Below are positions 35,801-48,559 of a stretch of DNA of 64,000 nucleotides, piece after piece. Position 1 is the stretch's first letter. Every line of letters begins with the position of its first letter. The notes below the pieces were generated by a model. It was given only the letters and a program-made list of their open reading frames with translations. It was not told where the DNA came from and made no database searches. The DNA is from Rotaria socialis (taxonomy: Eukaryota; Rotifera; Eurotatoria; Philodinida; Philodinidae), in contig CAJNYU010002703.1 in assembly GCA_905331475.1 (NCBI GenBank), forward strand, positions 186,001 to 250,000. Direction: 5' to 3'. A program made the position numbers and the translations under genes.

Positions 35801-38800
35801 AACATGATGTAATAAATCAATAACACCATTTTCAATATTGCTGAATTCTGATTTCGTTGGAATTGCTCTTTAATTCAGAAAAAAAAACAAATATGGAAAT
35901 CATTGAAAATATATTTATTTTTTCCTTTACTTTTCTTTCCGGAATATATTTAGAGTTTGAGCAAGAAAACTTGCATCAGAACGATCTTGAAAATATTTCA
36001 AAAATGCACTATAATCAATTACATTTTCACCATTTATAGTCTTCAATATGGTGTGACGATGTCTGCAAAGAAGTATTTTCTCTTTATAAAGAATAAGAAT
36101 TTCTTTGAAAAAATGTACTTTCGTAAAAATGAATCGATATTTTCAAGTGTAATTGGAATATCAAATTGATTGAGTGCAGCAATAAATTGTTCTTTGTTGA
36201 TGTAATTTGTTTGATTTGAATCCAAATAGGCAAATACGGTTTTTAAACAAAAATAGCCTTCATTTACCTAGAAATTCACAGTTTATTTTAGTTGATATTC
36301 CATTGGCGAAACAAACGGATTTTTAAGTATTTTCACTATGCGTTATGTCCATGAGAGAAAATAAAAGAAAAGCTATTTAAGATTGTAGGATTTTTCAAGG
36401 ATACACCTTGATTAACTGACATAAAATCGATTTAAAACGCCGGCGTAATTCTTTCTAGTAGAAAGCGATGTCAATTGTAGACACAATGATGGCCACTTTC
36501 CAAAGAGTCATGTGGCTCGTAAAATTAAATGGCAGATTATCGAATTGCTGTTCAAATCTCGAAAGAAAAATTTCCGAAAGAAAAAATCTCGAAAAAAAAA
36601 ATCTCGAAATAATTAATTCTTTCAAGATTTTTGATTTCGTAACGGAGAATTTTCGAGATATAAACTTTTCGAATTTAAATTTTTCGAGATTTTTGTTTTT
36701 CGAGATTTGGACACAAGACCAGATTATCGATCTTGAAATGACCTATTCGCATTCAAATTTCATAGAAATTCTCTAGGAAAACCTATATAGGATTGATTAT
36801 GAGCAACGGTTTATTATAGACATAGAAAAAAATGCTGATAATTTGAATTTCAATTAGCTTCCTTTTTTTTTATCGAGATTGAATTTTGTGTGTCTCTTCA
36901 TAATCCTGTCAACCAATAGTAGCATTTACACGAGCAAGTAGACCAAACAATCTATGTATTTTAAATGAAAATTATTAACAGCCACTTCAATCCAATCAAA
37001 ACAATATTTTTGTGTACATAAGAACGTCTGTTAAGAAATAAGATCGGATATATGTGCTCTTAATGCTCTTTGTACACTCGTAAATCAATTTTAGTCTCAA
37101 ATAACCGATGCTAATATTGAGAGCACGATGAATAATAGATGTCTGAATGTTCCAGGTATTGCGTTCAGGTCTCAAAATATAGAATTTCAAATTGATCTCA
37201 CAATATAAGGAATACTTATTATGACAGATTTTTACTTTTCAAGGTTTCTTTTTAAATCCACAAAAACAAAGAAAAACGATTGTATGAAGTGGTATGTTTC
37301 TTTTTGCATTTTAAACTAAGTTTGAGCTATAAGAAATCTCAAACGGACGAAATACAAAGAGAACCGATGTTGATTATAAACTTTTAACGAATCAATTTTT
37401 TTTCGGATAGGAATATATTCGTGTGAAGATTATGTTAGCTGAAAATTCTTGAAAAATTTCAAACAATGAAAAAATTGGATTTTAAAGATAAATATTGAAC
37501 TCTCTCAACATGGAATTTTTTGAATTCTACCATATTTGCTAGATTTTCTAACTATTCCTTGTCTTTCTCAACTGATCTTTTAAAAAATATATAAATCATT
37601 CATTTATCATTGAAATGATAACGTTCACTATGAAATTATTTTCACTTTTGTTGTCAAATAATTCAAACAAAACTATTTACTTTTCGATCGAAAAATGGTA
37701 AAAATTCATCGTTTTCATTCAATTGTTTAACCATTTTTCTATGTTGATGTACCAATGTTCGAAATTTTGTGCTGATCTCTCTTGTTGTTGAATTAGTAGC
37801 CGGCGAACTTTTATTAGAGCTTTCATGATCATCATTGGAATGTTTTTCAATTGAATGGCTTGTTTCATCTAATCGTTCACCTAAAGCTGTTGGCGATGGT
37901 GCACGGTGTTTAGATTCTAGAATTCTATGATTATACTCACGACTATTATTAGCTAGCGATCTTCTGTGTTTTCTCAATGGCGATAAGCCACTAACCGATG
38001 CCGATGTTGACGAAGTTCTTCGATCAATAATACCGGCTACACCTGAACGTGTCACTAATGTTTGAATATTGGCATCGATTTCATCAGCAAGATTAACACG
38101 GTAGTTTAATAAACGAAGAAATATATTTGTTCGTACCATGCCAACATTATCGAGATCAAATTTTAACCATAATTTTTGAAATTCCTTTTCATTATCAGTA
38201 ATATCATCTAATTTAAAGTTTTCTAAAATTGTTTTTAAATGATCACGCATAATAACACCATCATTTAAACAGTCGTATGGTATATAATCATTAGGCGAAA
38301 ATGACCTGAAGATAAAATACAGATTTTCCGAAATATTTTTTAAAATGAAAAGTGAAGATCCTTACGGGTCACGGCATCTTGTTTTCATTAATGAAAAACA
38401 ATAATTAGCAGTAAGTTTGGGTAGATTATTTTTATTAGATAGCTGTTGAAAAGAAGTGACATTCTGACTTAAAGTGAGTAACGAAGAAGTACGATGATCT
38501 ATTTGATATAATGTTAATTCACGTTTAACTTTCTATAAAACATTATGAAATCATTTGGCATTATTTTTAAATTTAAATTTCTAACCTCGTTTTCAGGAAA
38601 ATAAGATAGGAATTCTTGAAATGTTATTGTATCATCACGTTCATTGATATGAAACCTAAATTTTGATCATTATGATAAAATTAAGTTAACACCTACGTAC
38701 GAATAATATTCGACTTACATTTTACATACTTTCTCCCACTCGTCAACATTTATATAACCACACAGCTGCATTAGTACTCGTCGAAATGCTTCTCTAAAAT

Positions 38801-39316
38801 ATCATCGATAAAATAGCAAAGGATTTCAGTCGGAAATCTTTTTTATACTTGGATAATTTTCCTTCTTGGTTATGATCATTCGAACGAAACATATGGCGTA
38901 CTCCATGAACACCTGTTTGTAATTTTCGATCGATCAAATGAAAGATCTTCAAATGAAATAAATCGAGTTTATATCAGTCGATAAACAGACAAGGATTATT
39001 ACTTCATTGGATTTGGCTGAACGAACTTGTGTCGAAGCTTGACGTCGATCGTATTGTTTTTCTAGATGAGATCGATTTTTGATTCTTGAAAAACAAAACG
39101 AAAATAATTATTCATACCGCCAGAAAATGCTGCGGATCTGCCGGGTAATTCATGAGAATAGGTAGGTCTTGTTTGATTTTTTCGAGTAATTTGCTCATCC
39201 ATCGTTGTTCGTTCACGACGTAGCGGAGGAATACTTTGCTGAGGGTGCATTGCTCGTCGAAACTTTTCTTGGCACATATCACCAACAGAAAAAGAAGCAG
39301 ATAAGGCAGCTGCCAT
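32872..39316 (-). CDS. EFCAB6: Multi-EF-hand protein, EFCAB6-like
   Basis: Many short exons on the minus strand continue from MAAALSASFSVGDMCQEKF (start 39314-39316) to a TGA at 32872-32874. The encoded pieces are repeated degenerate EF-hand units: FRSNDHNQEGKL, LDSNQTNYINKEQFIAALNQ, RIDQPRTDKINKEQFLEVLE, KDPTASGLIDFL, VRLDNPHNGSNIQYPFFIRK and KYDKKLLGQFNYTDLLR. Their spacing and loops, many lacking full calcium-ligand sets, resemble EFCAB6 (DJBP), a ciliary/axonemal protein of other animals. The stretch 37663-38250 contains a Ser/Arg-rich low-complexity insert. Introns at about 36268-37670 and within 33050-34200 are unusually long for this genome. The EF-hand class is clear; the EFCAB6 name is a recollection of the overall pattern. 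The 3'-most exon order between 33050 and 34200 was not resolved base by base. Confidence 0.65.
36553..36711. repeat. AT-rich imperfect inverted repeat in an EFCAB6-like intron
   Basis: The left side repeats AAATCTCGAAA and AATCTCGAAA-type words (36555-36610). The right side repeats their complement, TTTCGAGATT and TTTTTCGAGATTT (36651-36708). The two sides could pair as a long foldback around about 36625. It may be a short foldback transposon or a local hairpin expansion. No target duplication is obvious. Confidence 0.5.
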
Positions 39317-40582
39317 TTATATAGGACCAAAGATCAAATCAACTTTTTACTTCTTAAATGAAATAAATACAATATTTGTCAATGTGTCGTAAAATGAACT
39401 AGAAATCGCCTGTTTTGAAAGAAATCATTAAAAGCAAATATCTCTTGTCGTAAATGTATTGTTTTCTCTTTTGTTTCCATGGCAAGGTAAAAAGAAAAAG
39501 AAATCGATAATGTCACATAGTCAAACATGTTCGTATGAGATGAACAGAGTTTTATTCGTTCTGATATTATGAATACAATAGTTATTGGCAAAAATTTGAA
39601 GAATAATTTGTTACGTAAATGATGATCATCGTTCTCATGAGAACAACAAGTGAACTGAAATTTCTTTGCAGTTGTGAATGTCGATGGATCAGTAACAGAA
39701 CCTAGGAAATCAGCAATATTCATGTTTGTCATTTTGACATTAACCTTCGAACAAAGATTGAATTTCCAATATTTTATTTTCATCAAATATATGGTTTCCA
39801 TTAAATAGTAAAACTTGAGGTATTTATCCTACTAGTTTTATTGATTAACGATTGTATAAATAATTGATTGTATGCAAAGAAATTATATACAGTTGATCAA
39901 TATCATACCACAGATTTTTCCATAAATCCAAATTTTCCTACCTCATAACGTAAATTCCGAAGTGTTCAGCCTTCTGACATATTAAATATGCAGCGTATGA
40001 TCATTAGAAAATGTTTTCCAGAAAAAACAATCACCCTACGGGACTTTTTGCTTGGAAACAATTTACACATAGAAACAAATTTTACGCTTCACAAAATTCT
40101 AATCAATTGAATTTTTAATATTGTACTATTTTTAAAGAAAAATCACTATCATATTCTTGTAAGAAGAAAATTCAACTCATTAGTAAAAATACCGAAGTTT
40201 TTTTAAATTAAAAGTAAATGTAAACAGTTATCAATTAAATATCAATGTGTCGCTTTATCAAAGATTCAATTAAGTATCAGCACATTGTTACCTAGGAAAA
40301 TCCTTTATAATGAAACGCTCTTTTTTTTCAATCAATAATAATTTATTCTCTCCACAGAAGATGTCGAGCTGTGTTGAAAATGTGTAAAATAAATCGACCA
40401 ATAATAAAATTTCTTTTCTAGCGCTACGAGACTCATCTGTTTCAGTTTGCCTGTAGCGCTCAAAAAAAAGGCGAACGACGGTAGGTTGATCGCACTCTAT
40501 TTCTCTTCATACGATTTATTTTATTTGCATATTAAAAAACATTTAACCGATTCTAATTCTATTTGATTCACATTTATTTTAG
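39317..40582. other. Divergent intergenic region (EFCAB6-like / zinc-finger gene)
   Basis: About 1.27 kb between two divergent start codons. A 140-codon minus-strand frame at 39379-39801 has no recognisable domain and lacks the exon structure of its neighbours, so I do not call it a gene. The rest is AT-rich. Confidence 0.35.
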
Positions 40583-43500
40583 ATGGATTCTCCATCATCA
40601 CCACTAGTATTATATCTAGGCGACGATGATGATGATGACAATGATAATAATTATAATTATCATAGACAAAATTCGCATGTTGAGTCAAACATGTCTTTAT
40701 CTAAAGTATCATCTTCTAGTGATATGAATAATCGACGTAAAAAACGAAAATTAACAAACACAAATGTTCGTATTGATCCATCGGTTGCCAATTGGTCAAA
40801 ACGTCAGCGCAATGATCATTGCCAACAACAGCAATCATCACGAAACTTTATTGATGCTGATTCTGATCCTGAACCGATTTTACTTGATCCAGATGAATAT
40901 ATTATTGAAGAACCTGATCCACCTCAGTTCTGTTCTTTCGATTGGACAATAGAACAACAGCCACAACCAAAACCAAAACCACAGACACAAATCCAGTCAA
41001 GACCACGACCACTACCTCCATTACTACCTTCACATTCGATTCAAGCAACAAGAATCTCAACTATGTGCAATTCAGCACAGCGTTCGTTTGCTAAACCAGA
41101 TAGCGTTCCAATCGCAACCTCAATTAATCATTTTGTTCAGCAACCAAGAAAAACGATTGCTACTCCTGTAACAAAACCATCCCAAACGCTTTCATCATTG
41201 TCTCTACCTAAACCAACAACATCGTTTTGTCGACCAAACGTTCAACGTGGTCGACCGGTTAAGAATTCTCGAATTTCTTATACAAACTCTGTAAGTTTAC
41301 GCCTTTTTTCTTTGACTCAACGTTGTATACAAGATACGTGTCATAGGATAATCCCATCATGCATATTTACCTTGAAGACGTGCCGTTGCCTATTCATATA
41401 AAATATGAATCGATCAATCAAACATAAACATTCTAATCAGTGTTTTTTTCATGTCAAAATAGGATTTTATCTTGTTTGAACTCAATTAAGGTTTTTGAGA
41501 CCCCCAAAAATCTAACTATTGCCAAATATTAATTAGTCAAAATTAAAATAAACATGTTTTCGAATGAGTAGTTTTTAATGAATAAGAAAAGAAGCAGTCA
41601 CAATTATTTCTCTGAAACGATGAGTAGTAAAATTATCTAAAATATTTTTCGTAAAAACCGATGACGAATTGAGACGAACATATATTAAAGTCAATTCGAC
41701 GACTAATTCCTAGTTTCGAATTTCGCAAAAAAAATATAAAAACTCCCAAAAAAGAAACACAACAAATTTATAATGATTGCTCTATCTTTAATTCATATTT
41801 AGACGTCACCTTCACTACCGATACATCGGCCAACAGAAAAAACATTAATGTCACCACCACAAAAACCTTCACAACCATCATCATCATCATCATCATCATT
41901 ATCATCACCACCCTCCTCTACAAATACAATAATAACTAGTTCGTCAATAAATGATTCTACGCCAGCTGCACGTCGACAAATACTCAATGGTACAGGTCTA
42001 TTTTCAGCATTTCACGATTCTAAATACTATCAATGTAATATATGTAAATTTAAAAGTGTAACAAGGTAAATTTTAATTTCACAAATATTCGAACGATGTT
42101 TATTTTTTGTTTAATTTTTAAGTTCAACTCTACTACAACATTTGTTTACACATATGTTTTTCTGTGATCAATGTCCATTTTATACATATTCACACGTTAA
42201 TCTTTCTCAACATATGTTTGAAAAACATATTTGTAATTTAAATGAAAATGCAAACGATTTCGAAAACCCGAAATCGTTCGATCTACTTTATGTAACACGT
42301 TGTTCCGATGGGACATTCGCTTTATGCATGGATTCATCGTCGCGTAAAGGATCTACTAATGATCCACGACTTATTATATCATCAGCTACGCCGAGTAATC
42401 AACAACAAAATAAGCCAGCAAAGAAAAAAAATTCTAAACAAAAAGAATCATCAAATGAAGATGAAAATGATGCGGCCGTTGTATTGGGAAAATCTCACAC
42501 AGATCATCGACTATTAAAACACTCGAAAGGAAAAGGAAAACAAAATCAAACGTATGTTTTAATGAAACATCGAAGATGCTATTTAATGAAAAGAAATTCT
42601 CGCTTGCATTCATTAACATTAGAATATAACATATGTCGAGAGCATACCATTCGACAAATGTGTCTCACACAAAATATATTGAAACAAAGAAAATTTTTAG
42701 CAAAATTTCATAGCACACGATTTATTGATGATATTACAATTTGCTTACGAACAATTGTTAATCAAATTGTTAATAGTGAAGAAAACAGGTTAGAATTAGC
42801 AGAAAAAGGATATTATAGTTCGTCTATAGACACGTACACTTTGAAGAAATTAAAAATTTTCAAACTTAAGTCCAAATTAAATTTTCGACAGGAAAATTAA
42901 ATTTCAAGGACTATTTGTTAGAAGTATTTAATTACCTCAGTTTATTCTCTGAAGTTAAAAAGTACCCGTATGACAAAGCAAAACAACTTCAAGGACAAAA
43001 AACAAGTGGAGAGTGCATATATGTGAGCTAGCAGAAGCACGCCCTATATCGAATGATGATAAATATGTCATGGTCATTAGAGCGTATGCATATCAAAATA
43101 TCGTTGTAATGAAAATTTTGTTATATACAGAGAACAGAGTGATAAAGAACTCGTCAAGGATATAGTTTTGATAACCACATACCATTTAGTGTCAAACAAA
43201 AAAAAAACTTAGATAAAAAAAATCGACAAACCCTTGACCATGAAAATGTGCAGTTCGATGATACTTATCGTTTTTGTAAAGCGTACGAATAATATCTATA
43301 GCAGAGAAACACTTGTAAAAAAAGTAGCATGGTTTTCCAGTTCTCGAATAGACAAGATCCTTTCGATGATTGCAATTTTGTTTGTATATCTTATTTGAAA
43401 GGCAATACGTTCGCCTCGTAGTCTATAGAAATCTCTATCGAGTAGAATTGGCCAATTTATTTATGAAAATAATAGCTGAATCATTTAATTTTAGTGATCA

Positions 43501-44185
43501 ATCTTCTCCAATATGTACATTACCAAATAATATTCTCAGTTCTATATTATCATCTGAGAATTTAAAAACTGTAACTGATTCATTGAAATTAACTAACAAA
43601 CATGAACAATATAGAGAACAAAACGAGTTGTACGAGAAGGAGCATGATTTACATGAAAGTCGTAAACATATTTTTATAATATCATCCCCGGAAAGAAATA
43701 GTAATGATCAATCAATAATATCTTCGTTACATTCGTCTTTAACAAATGGCGATTCAATTTTTACACAAACTAAAATTGATAAATCATCGATTCGTTATGA
43801 TAATACTCTTCGATTTTTAAAAGGAAATTCTAGTAAGTTAACAATTTTTATAAAACACCAAAGTTCTACATTTATATATTAGATACAGCATCATCACAAT
43901 CGAATAATTCCACTATGATGAAGGTTCAAAAAAAGCAGCCTACAACAACTCAAGTAGCACCTCCAAGTAATGAATAAAATATACGTTTAACTATTTCGTA
44001 ATCATAAAATATCCATTTTTGTTCCAGAACTAATTCCACTTCGTCCTGTTATTCCAAAACCTTCAAGTATTACACCAAACCGCCCTTTAGTACCACCCAT
44101 CATCGATAGAAATAACAATTCGGTGACGTCCTTAAAACCGAAAATATCAACAACAAAAAATTCGAGTGTCATTGTTCTTGATTGA
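40583..44185 (+). CDS. C2H2 zinc-finger protein with acidic, low-complexity N-terminus
   Basis: Exon 1 (40583-41291) starts MDSPSSPLVLYLGDDDDDDN and is rich in Asp, Pro, Gln and Ser. Exon 2 (about 41803-42065) ends with YYQCNICKFKS. Exon 3 (from about 42122) continues with LLQHLFTHMFFCDQCPFYTY and LSQHMFEKH. This gives two adjacent C2H2 fingers (C-x2-C ... H-x3-H, then C-x2-C ... H-x4-H). A Lys-rich basic segment follows. Further 3' exons encode IIAESFNFSDQSSP (43470 onward), then after an intron at about 43833 a Ser/Gln stretch, and finally LIPLRPVIPKPSSITPNRPL to a TGA at 44183-44185. The intron from about 42788 to about 43450 is not resolved; the exon 3 frame otherwise stops at 42898. This is probably a nuclear protein; I recognise no specific orthologue. 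The start codon immediately follows a TTATTTTAG acceptor. Confidence 0.7.
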
Positions 44186-45470
44186 TGTGCATCTACTTTA
44201 CTTTTATTTCATTTTCATTTTTTCAAACATGACTTTTCCTCGTGCGCTCTCTTTCTCTTTTGTGTTTAGCTTATTTTAATACATATGTATGTATTGAAGT
44301 ATTTTAACATGCAAACTGTTTTGCTCAACAAAACAAAATCGATAGGTGATTAAACAGAAAAAATGAAATCGATTCTATTAGAAACACGTCCTTTTTTGTC
44401 TGAAATGTTTTTTTTTCATTTGTATTTATAAATAATATAATAGCTAACATGAACTCAAAAAATCGAGCAAATACATTTTATTTAAAAGATTGCAACAGAG
44501 AATAAATAAAAGCAGTTTACTACCCGAATAATTTATTTAATCAAGCAAAATTAAACAAAGTTTGAATCGATTAGTAAACGTGTGCATTTGGTTCTGTACA
44601 GAAAAATACACTATTTGTATACTGACGATTGATACGTACAGTCGTTCTTTTCTTTCAGGAGATCATCCGAACTAATCGAAAAATTAAAATAATGCACCGA
44701 GAGAAACCGGAGCAATAATATTATTTTTCTATATCGTACTACTTTAGAGTTTGTCAACAATCAGCGAAGTGATAAAAATTTGATTCAAATAAAATATCCA
44801 TAATCAATAGTAACTCGTACTTTTGGTCATTTTTTTCAGTTCGATTGAGTCAAGTATGCAAAACAAATGAGGGCAGAGTTCTGCATAAAAAATACGATCA
44901 TTTCTGACAGGTTAAGAGGCCGCACGCATCTGCGCTACAATTATTTTATATTTACAATATGAATTCTATTTTACGTGCAATTATATAACTCTTACGTTAA
45001 CAATATTCTCATACAAAATTAGTTTCCCAATGAATGGTTCTGCTTTTTAATTCTCACAATTCATTATACAGTACAATTTGAATAGATTACGATAGAATGG
45101 CCCTTATAAGAATACAAATTTTGTTTTTTCGGTTGAATACACTAAATGGTCAAGTATTCGCATAATTATATGGTTCTTTTGCCCTAATTGTTATTTGCTT
45201 AGTATTATTTCTTGAGGCAATATGCAAAGTGAATCGAAATCGAGGCATAAAGAATATCAATTTAGCTCGCGTCCAATCGAGTGGTATCAGTAAATATTTG
45301 AAAAAAAAATGTATGGCCTGATTTTTGCTGCAAAGTGATAGGTTACAAGCGATTAATAGTAAGAACGAAAAGTTTAATCCATTCTCATGCCCACCCTTGA
45401 ACTTGATAATATGTACAATGCACTTAATCTGATTTAAATATCCCTCTCTCTCTATGTCTCTCTCTGCATG
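44186..45470. other. Intergenic region upstream of myo-inositol-phosphate synthase
   Basis: About 1.3 kb of AT-rich sequence between two genes on the same strand. I see no supported gene, tRNA or repeat in it apart from a CT-rich tract at 45442-45466 just before the putative TATA box. Confidence 0.35.
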
Positions 45471-45517
45471 TATAAATACACACGATTTCTTTTAGAATTG
45501 CAACTTAGGCATCAGTC
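45442..45517 (+). promoter_or_regulatory. Putative core promoter of ISYNA1
   Basis: A CTCTCTCT-rich stretch (45442-45466) is followed by TATAAATA (45471-45478) and an initiator-like TCAGTC (45512-45517). The spacing of about 43 nt is longer than the usual 25-35, so the initiator call is weak. A GTAAGT donor at 45544 and a TTCTTTTTAG acceptor ending at 45631 mark a likely 5' untranslated intron, which supports transcription starting in this area. Confidence 0.35.
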
Positions 45518-45648
45518 GCAATCATTCTCGTGTTCGAAACAATGTAAGTGTATGAAAATTAAGCTGTAGGCTCTATTCTAGCGACCACCGATTTTTCTAT
45601 AGCTGCTTTTAATTATTTTCATTCTTTTTAGTCTAAAACAAAACAATA

Positions 45649-47644
45649 ATGCCGGCCAACTGTCATGTAACGCCACAAAATGCTAAAGCTCCAGCTATTG
45701 TTGAAGTAAATACACTTAGCGAAGACGACCAAGCTATAAATCCAGCTGATCATTATGGTAATGTTTTTTAATATTTCCGTTGCTGTTTTTCTCTGATCGT
45801 ATATTTTTCAGGTGTAACACCAGATTATTCCATTCAAGTTAATGGTCGAAATACGATCTATTCGAATGAATACATTGAAAGTAAATACATGTATGAAATG
45901 AACCACTGCGATGTTGATCATCAAGCAAAAGAAGTGAAAATTACTCCACGAAAATATCAATATAATTTTCGTACAAAACGTCAAGTACAACGTACAGGTG
46001 TTATGCTTGTTGGTTGGGGTGGTAACAATGGTTCAACAGTGACTGGTGCTATCATTGCTAATCGAGACAAAATCACATGGATGCGTAAAGGTAAACAAAA
46101 CAAAAACCTCGTTTGTCAATTCTTATTTACATATGAAAATAGAAATGACACATAGAGATCAAAAATAGGTTTTAACTATAAATCTTGTCAAATTTCATGA
46201 TTAACTTATTGTTTAGAGGGCGAACAGTTTCCAAATTATTATGGATCGTTAACTCAATCCACCACGATTCGACTTGGTAGTAATACGGAAGGTAAAGAAA
46301 TTCATATTCCATTCAATACAATATTACCGATGTTGCATCCAAATGATATTGTTATTGGTGGTTGGGATATCAATCGAGCAAATATAGGCGAAGCTATGGA
46401 ACGTGCATGTGTATTTGATTATGCGTTACAAGAAAAATTGAAACCAAAATTAAGTAAATTAAAACCGTTGCCATCAATTTATTATCCTGATTTTATTGCT
46501 GCCAATCAAGAAGATCGTGCCAATAATTTAATTCCAAAAGGAACTAAACAACAAGATTTAGAACATTTACGAAATGATATTCGTACATTTAAACGAAATA
46601 ATAACTTAGAAAAAGTTATTGTTCTATGGACCGCTAATACTGAACGTTATACTGATGGTAGAGAAAACAGAAAGAAAAAGAAATTTTCCTCAACGTCTCT
46701 AATGTCTTTTCTTTTTTAAATATTTAGTTCGTCCAGGTTTAAATACAACAAAAGAAGAAGTTCTTCAATCGATCGCCGATAACGACGATGAAATTAGTCC
46801 GTCAAATATTTTTGCTTGTGCAGCTATTTTAGAAAATTGCCCATATATAAATGGTAGTCCACAGAATACATTAGTACCAGGAATAATTGAGCTTGCTGAA
46901 AAACATAATGTTTTTATTGGCGGTGATGATTTTAAAAGTGGCCAAACAAAATTAAAATCAGTTCTTGCTGATTTTCTTGTTTCGGCTGGTTTAAAACTTG
47001 AATCAATTGTTTCGTATAATCATCTAGGAAATAATGACGGTAAAAATTTAAGTGCACCACAACAATTTCGTTCGAAAGAAATCAGTAAATCAAATGTTGT
47101 TGACGATATGGTCGGAGCCAACCATTTGCTCTATGATAAAAAAACAAATGAACATCCAGATCATGTTGTGGTTATCAAATATGTACCATTTGTTAAAGGT
47201 AAAAATATTGTTTTACAGCTTTTGAAAACAACAAAGTTCGTTGCCTGTATTTTTCTAGATTCAAAACGAGCTATGGATGAATACATATCATCGATATTTA
47301 TGAATGGTATCAATACAATCGCCATTCATAATACATGCGAAGATTCACTTTTAGCGTCACCATTAATTATTGATTTAGTTATTTTAACTGAATTAATGAC
47401 ACGTATTACTTATAGTACAAATGACAATGAAGAATATCAAACATTTGAAGCAGTTCTATCAATACTTTCTTATCTTCTTAAAGCTCCATTGGTTCCATCT
47501 GGTACGCCAGTGATCAATGCACTCTTTAAACAACATCGGTGCATCACAAATATTTTTTCGGCATGCGCTGGTATTGCAATGGATACCGATATGTTACTTG
47601 AGCATAAAACAAAATTACCCAAACCAATGAAAGTTCAACTCTAA
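45649..47644 (+). CDS. ISYNA1: Inositol-3-phosphate synthase (myo-inositol-1-phosphate synthase)
   Basis: Five coding exons (about 45649-45757, 45813-46090, 46217-46658, 46728-47199, 47260-47644) join in frame into roughly 560 residues, the normal family length. Motifs are textbook: NAD-binding [88 protein letters not shown] and [16 protein letters not shown]. The enzyme turns glucose-6-phosphate into myo-inositol-3-phosphate with bound NAD, the committed step for inositol and phosphoinositides, in the cytosol. The start ATG (45649-45651) lies 18 nt after the acceptor of the probable 5' untranslated intron. Introns are 55-126 nt. Nothing looks broken. Confidence 0.96.
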
Positions 47645-47942
47645 TCAAATCTCGACTTTTTTCTTTCTCTTTTTCATTAGTACATTTAAGCATGTCTTAG
47701 TTATAATATTCATTTAGAATAAAAACATTCTCTTTTTCTTCTAAAGGTATATAATCAATTTCTATGTTATTCTCAAGCTATTCATTAACACAGAGTGCAT
47801 TTGAAGGAAATTTTTCTTTTGTTCGATTTTATTCAATATCGAATAGAAGTCAGTTATTAGTAGGAGTGGTAAAAGAGAACATGATAAAAGCCCATTTCAA
47901 TATATTGTACTTCGAATATTCAAGGAAAAGCGACGAGGAAGC

Positions 47943-48101
<159 letters not shown>

Positions 48102-48559
48102 GGCGTGTTTCAATTGAAATCCAACTATTCTTGATGAGTTGTATAATAGCTATGATTGAAAAAAGCCTCTTGAGGGTGTGTCTTCAGTTCACCAAACTAC
48201 ACCCATACTGATACGGTATGCAATTGTAATTGTAAATATACACCAATAATTCAAAAAAAAACGATGAGACATGCCTCAATTTTTATAGATTCGAAATTTG
48301 TACCATTACTTTCGATTATCGTTGTATTTGTAGACTTGCTAGTATATTTGCAATTAGATAGGCAAGAAACTAATTGATCGCATTAAGTAAATTTCTTTTT
48401 GGTTCGAACGATCGAACTTTTATCATTGGCTACTACTCTACAACTGAAATATATTTAACTATCCGATCGGCATGAATTAAATTTTATGAAAACAAAACAA
48501 AATTTCACAAATGAGAACACACAAAGTTAGTAATATTAAATGATATCGTTTTTTTTTAA

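Noticed and set aside
39379-39801. 140-codon minus-strand open frame
   Set aside because: No domain, signal or splice structure; composition is that of translated AT-rich DNA. A single unspliced frame of this length can arise by chance here.
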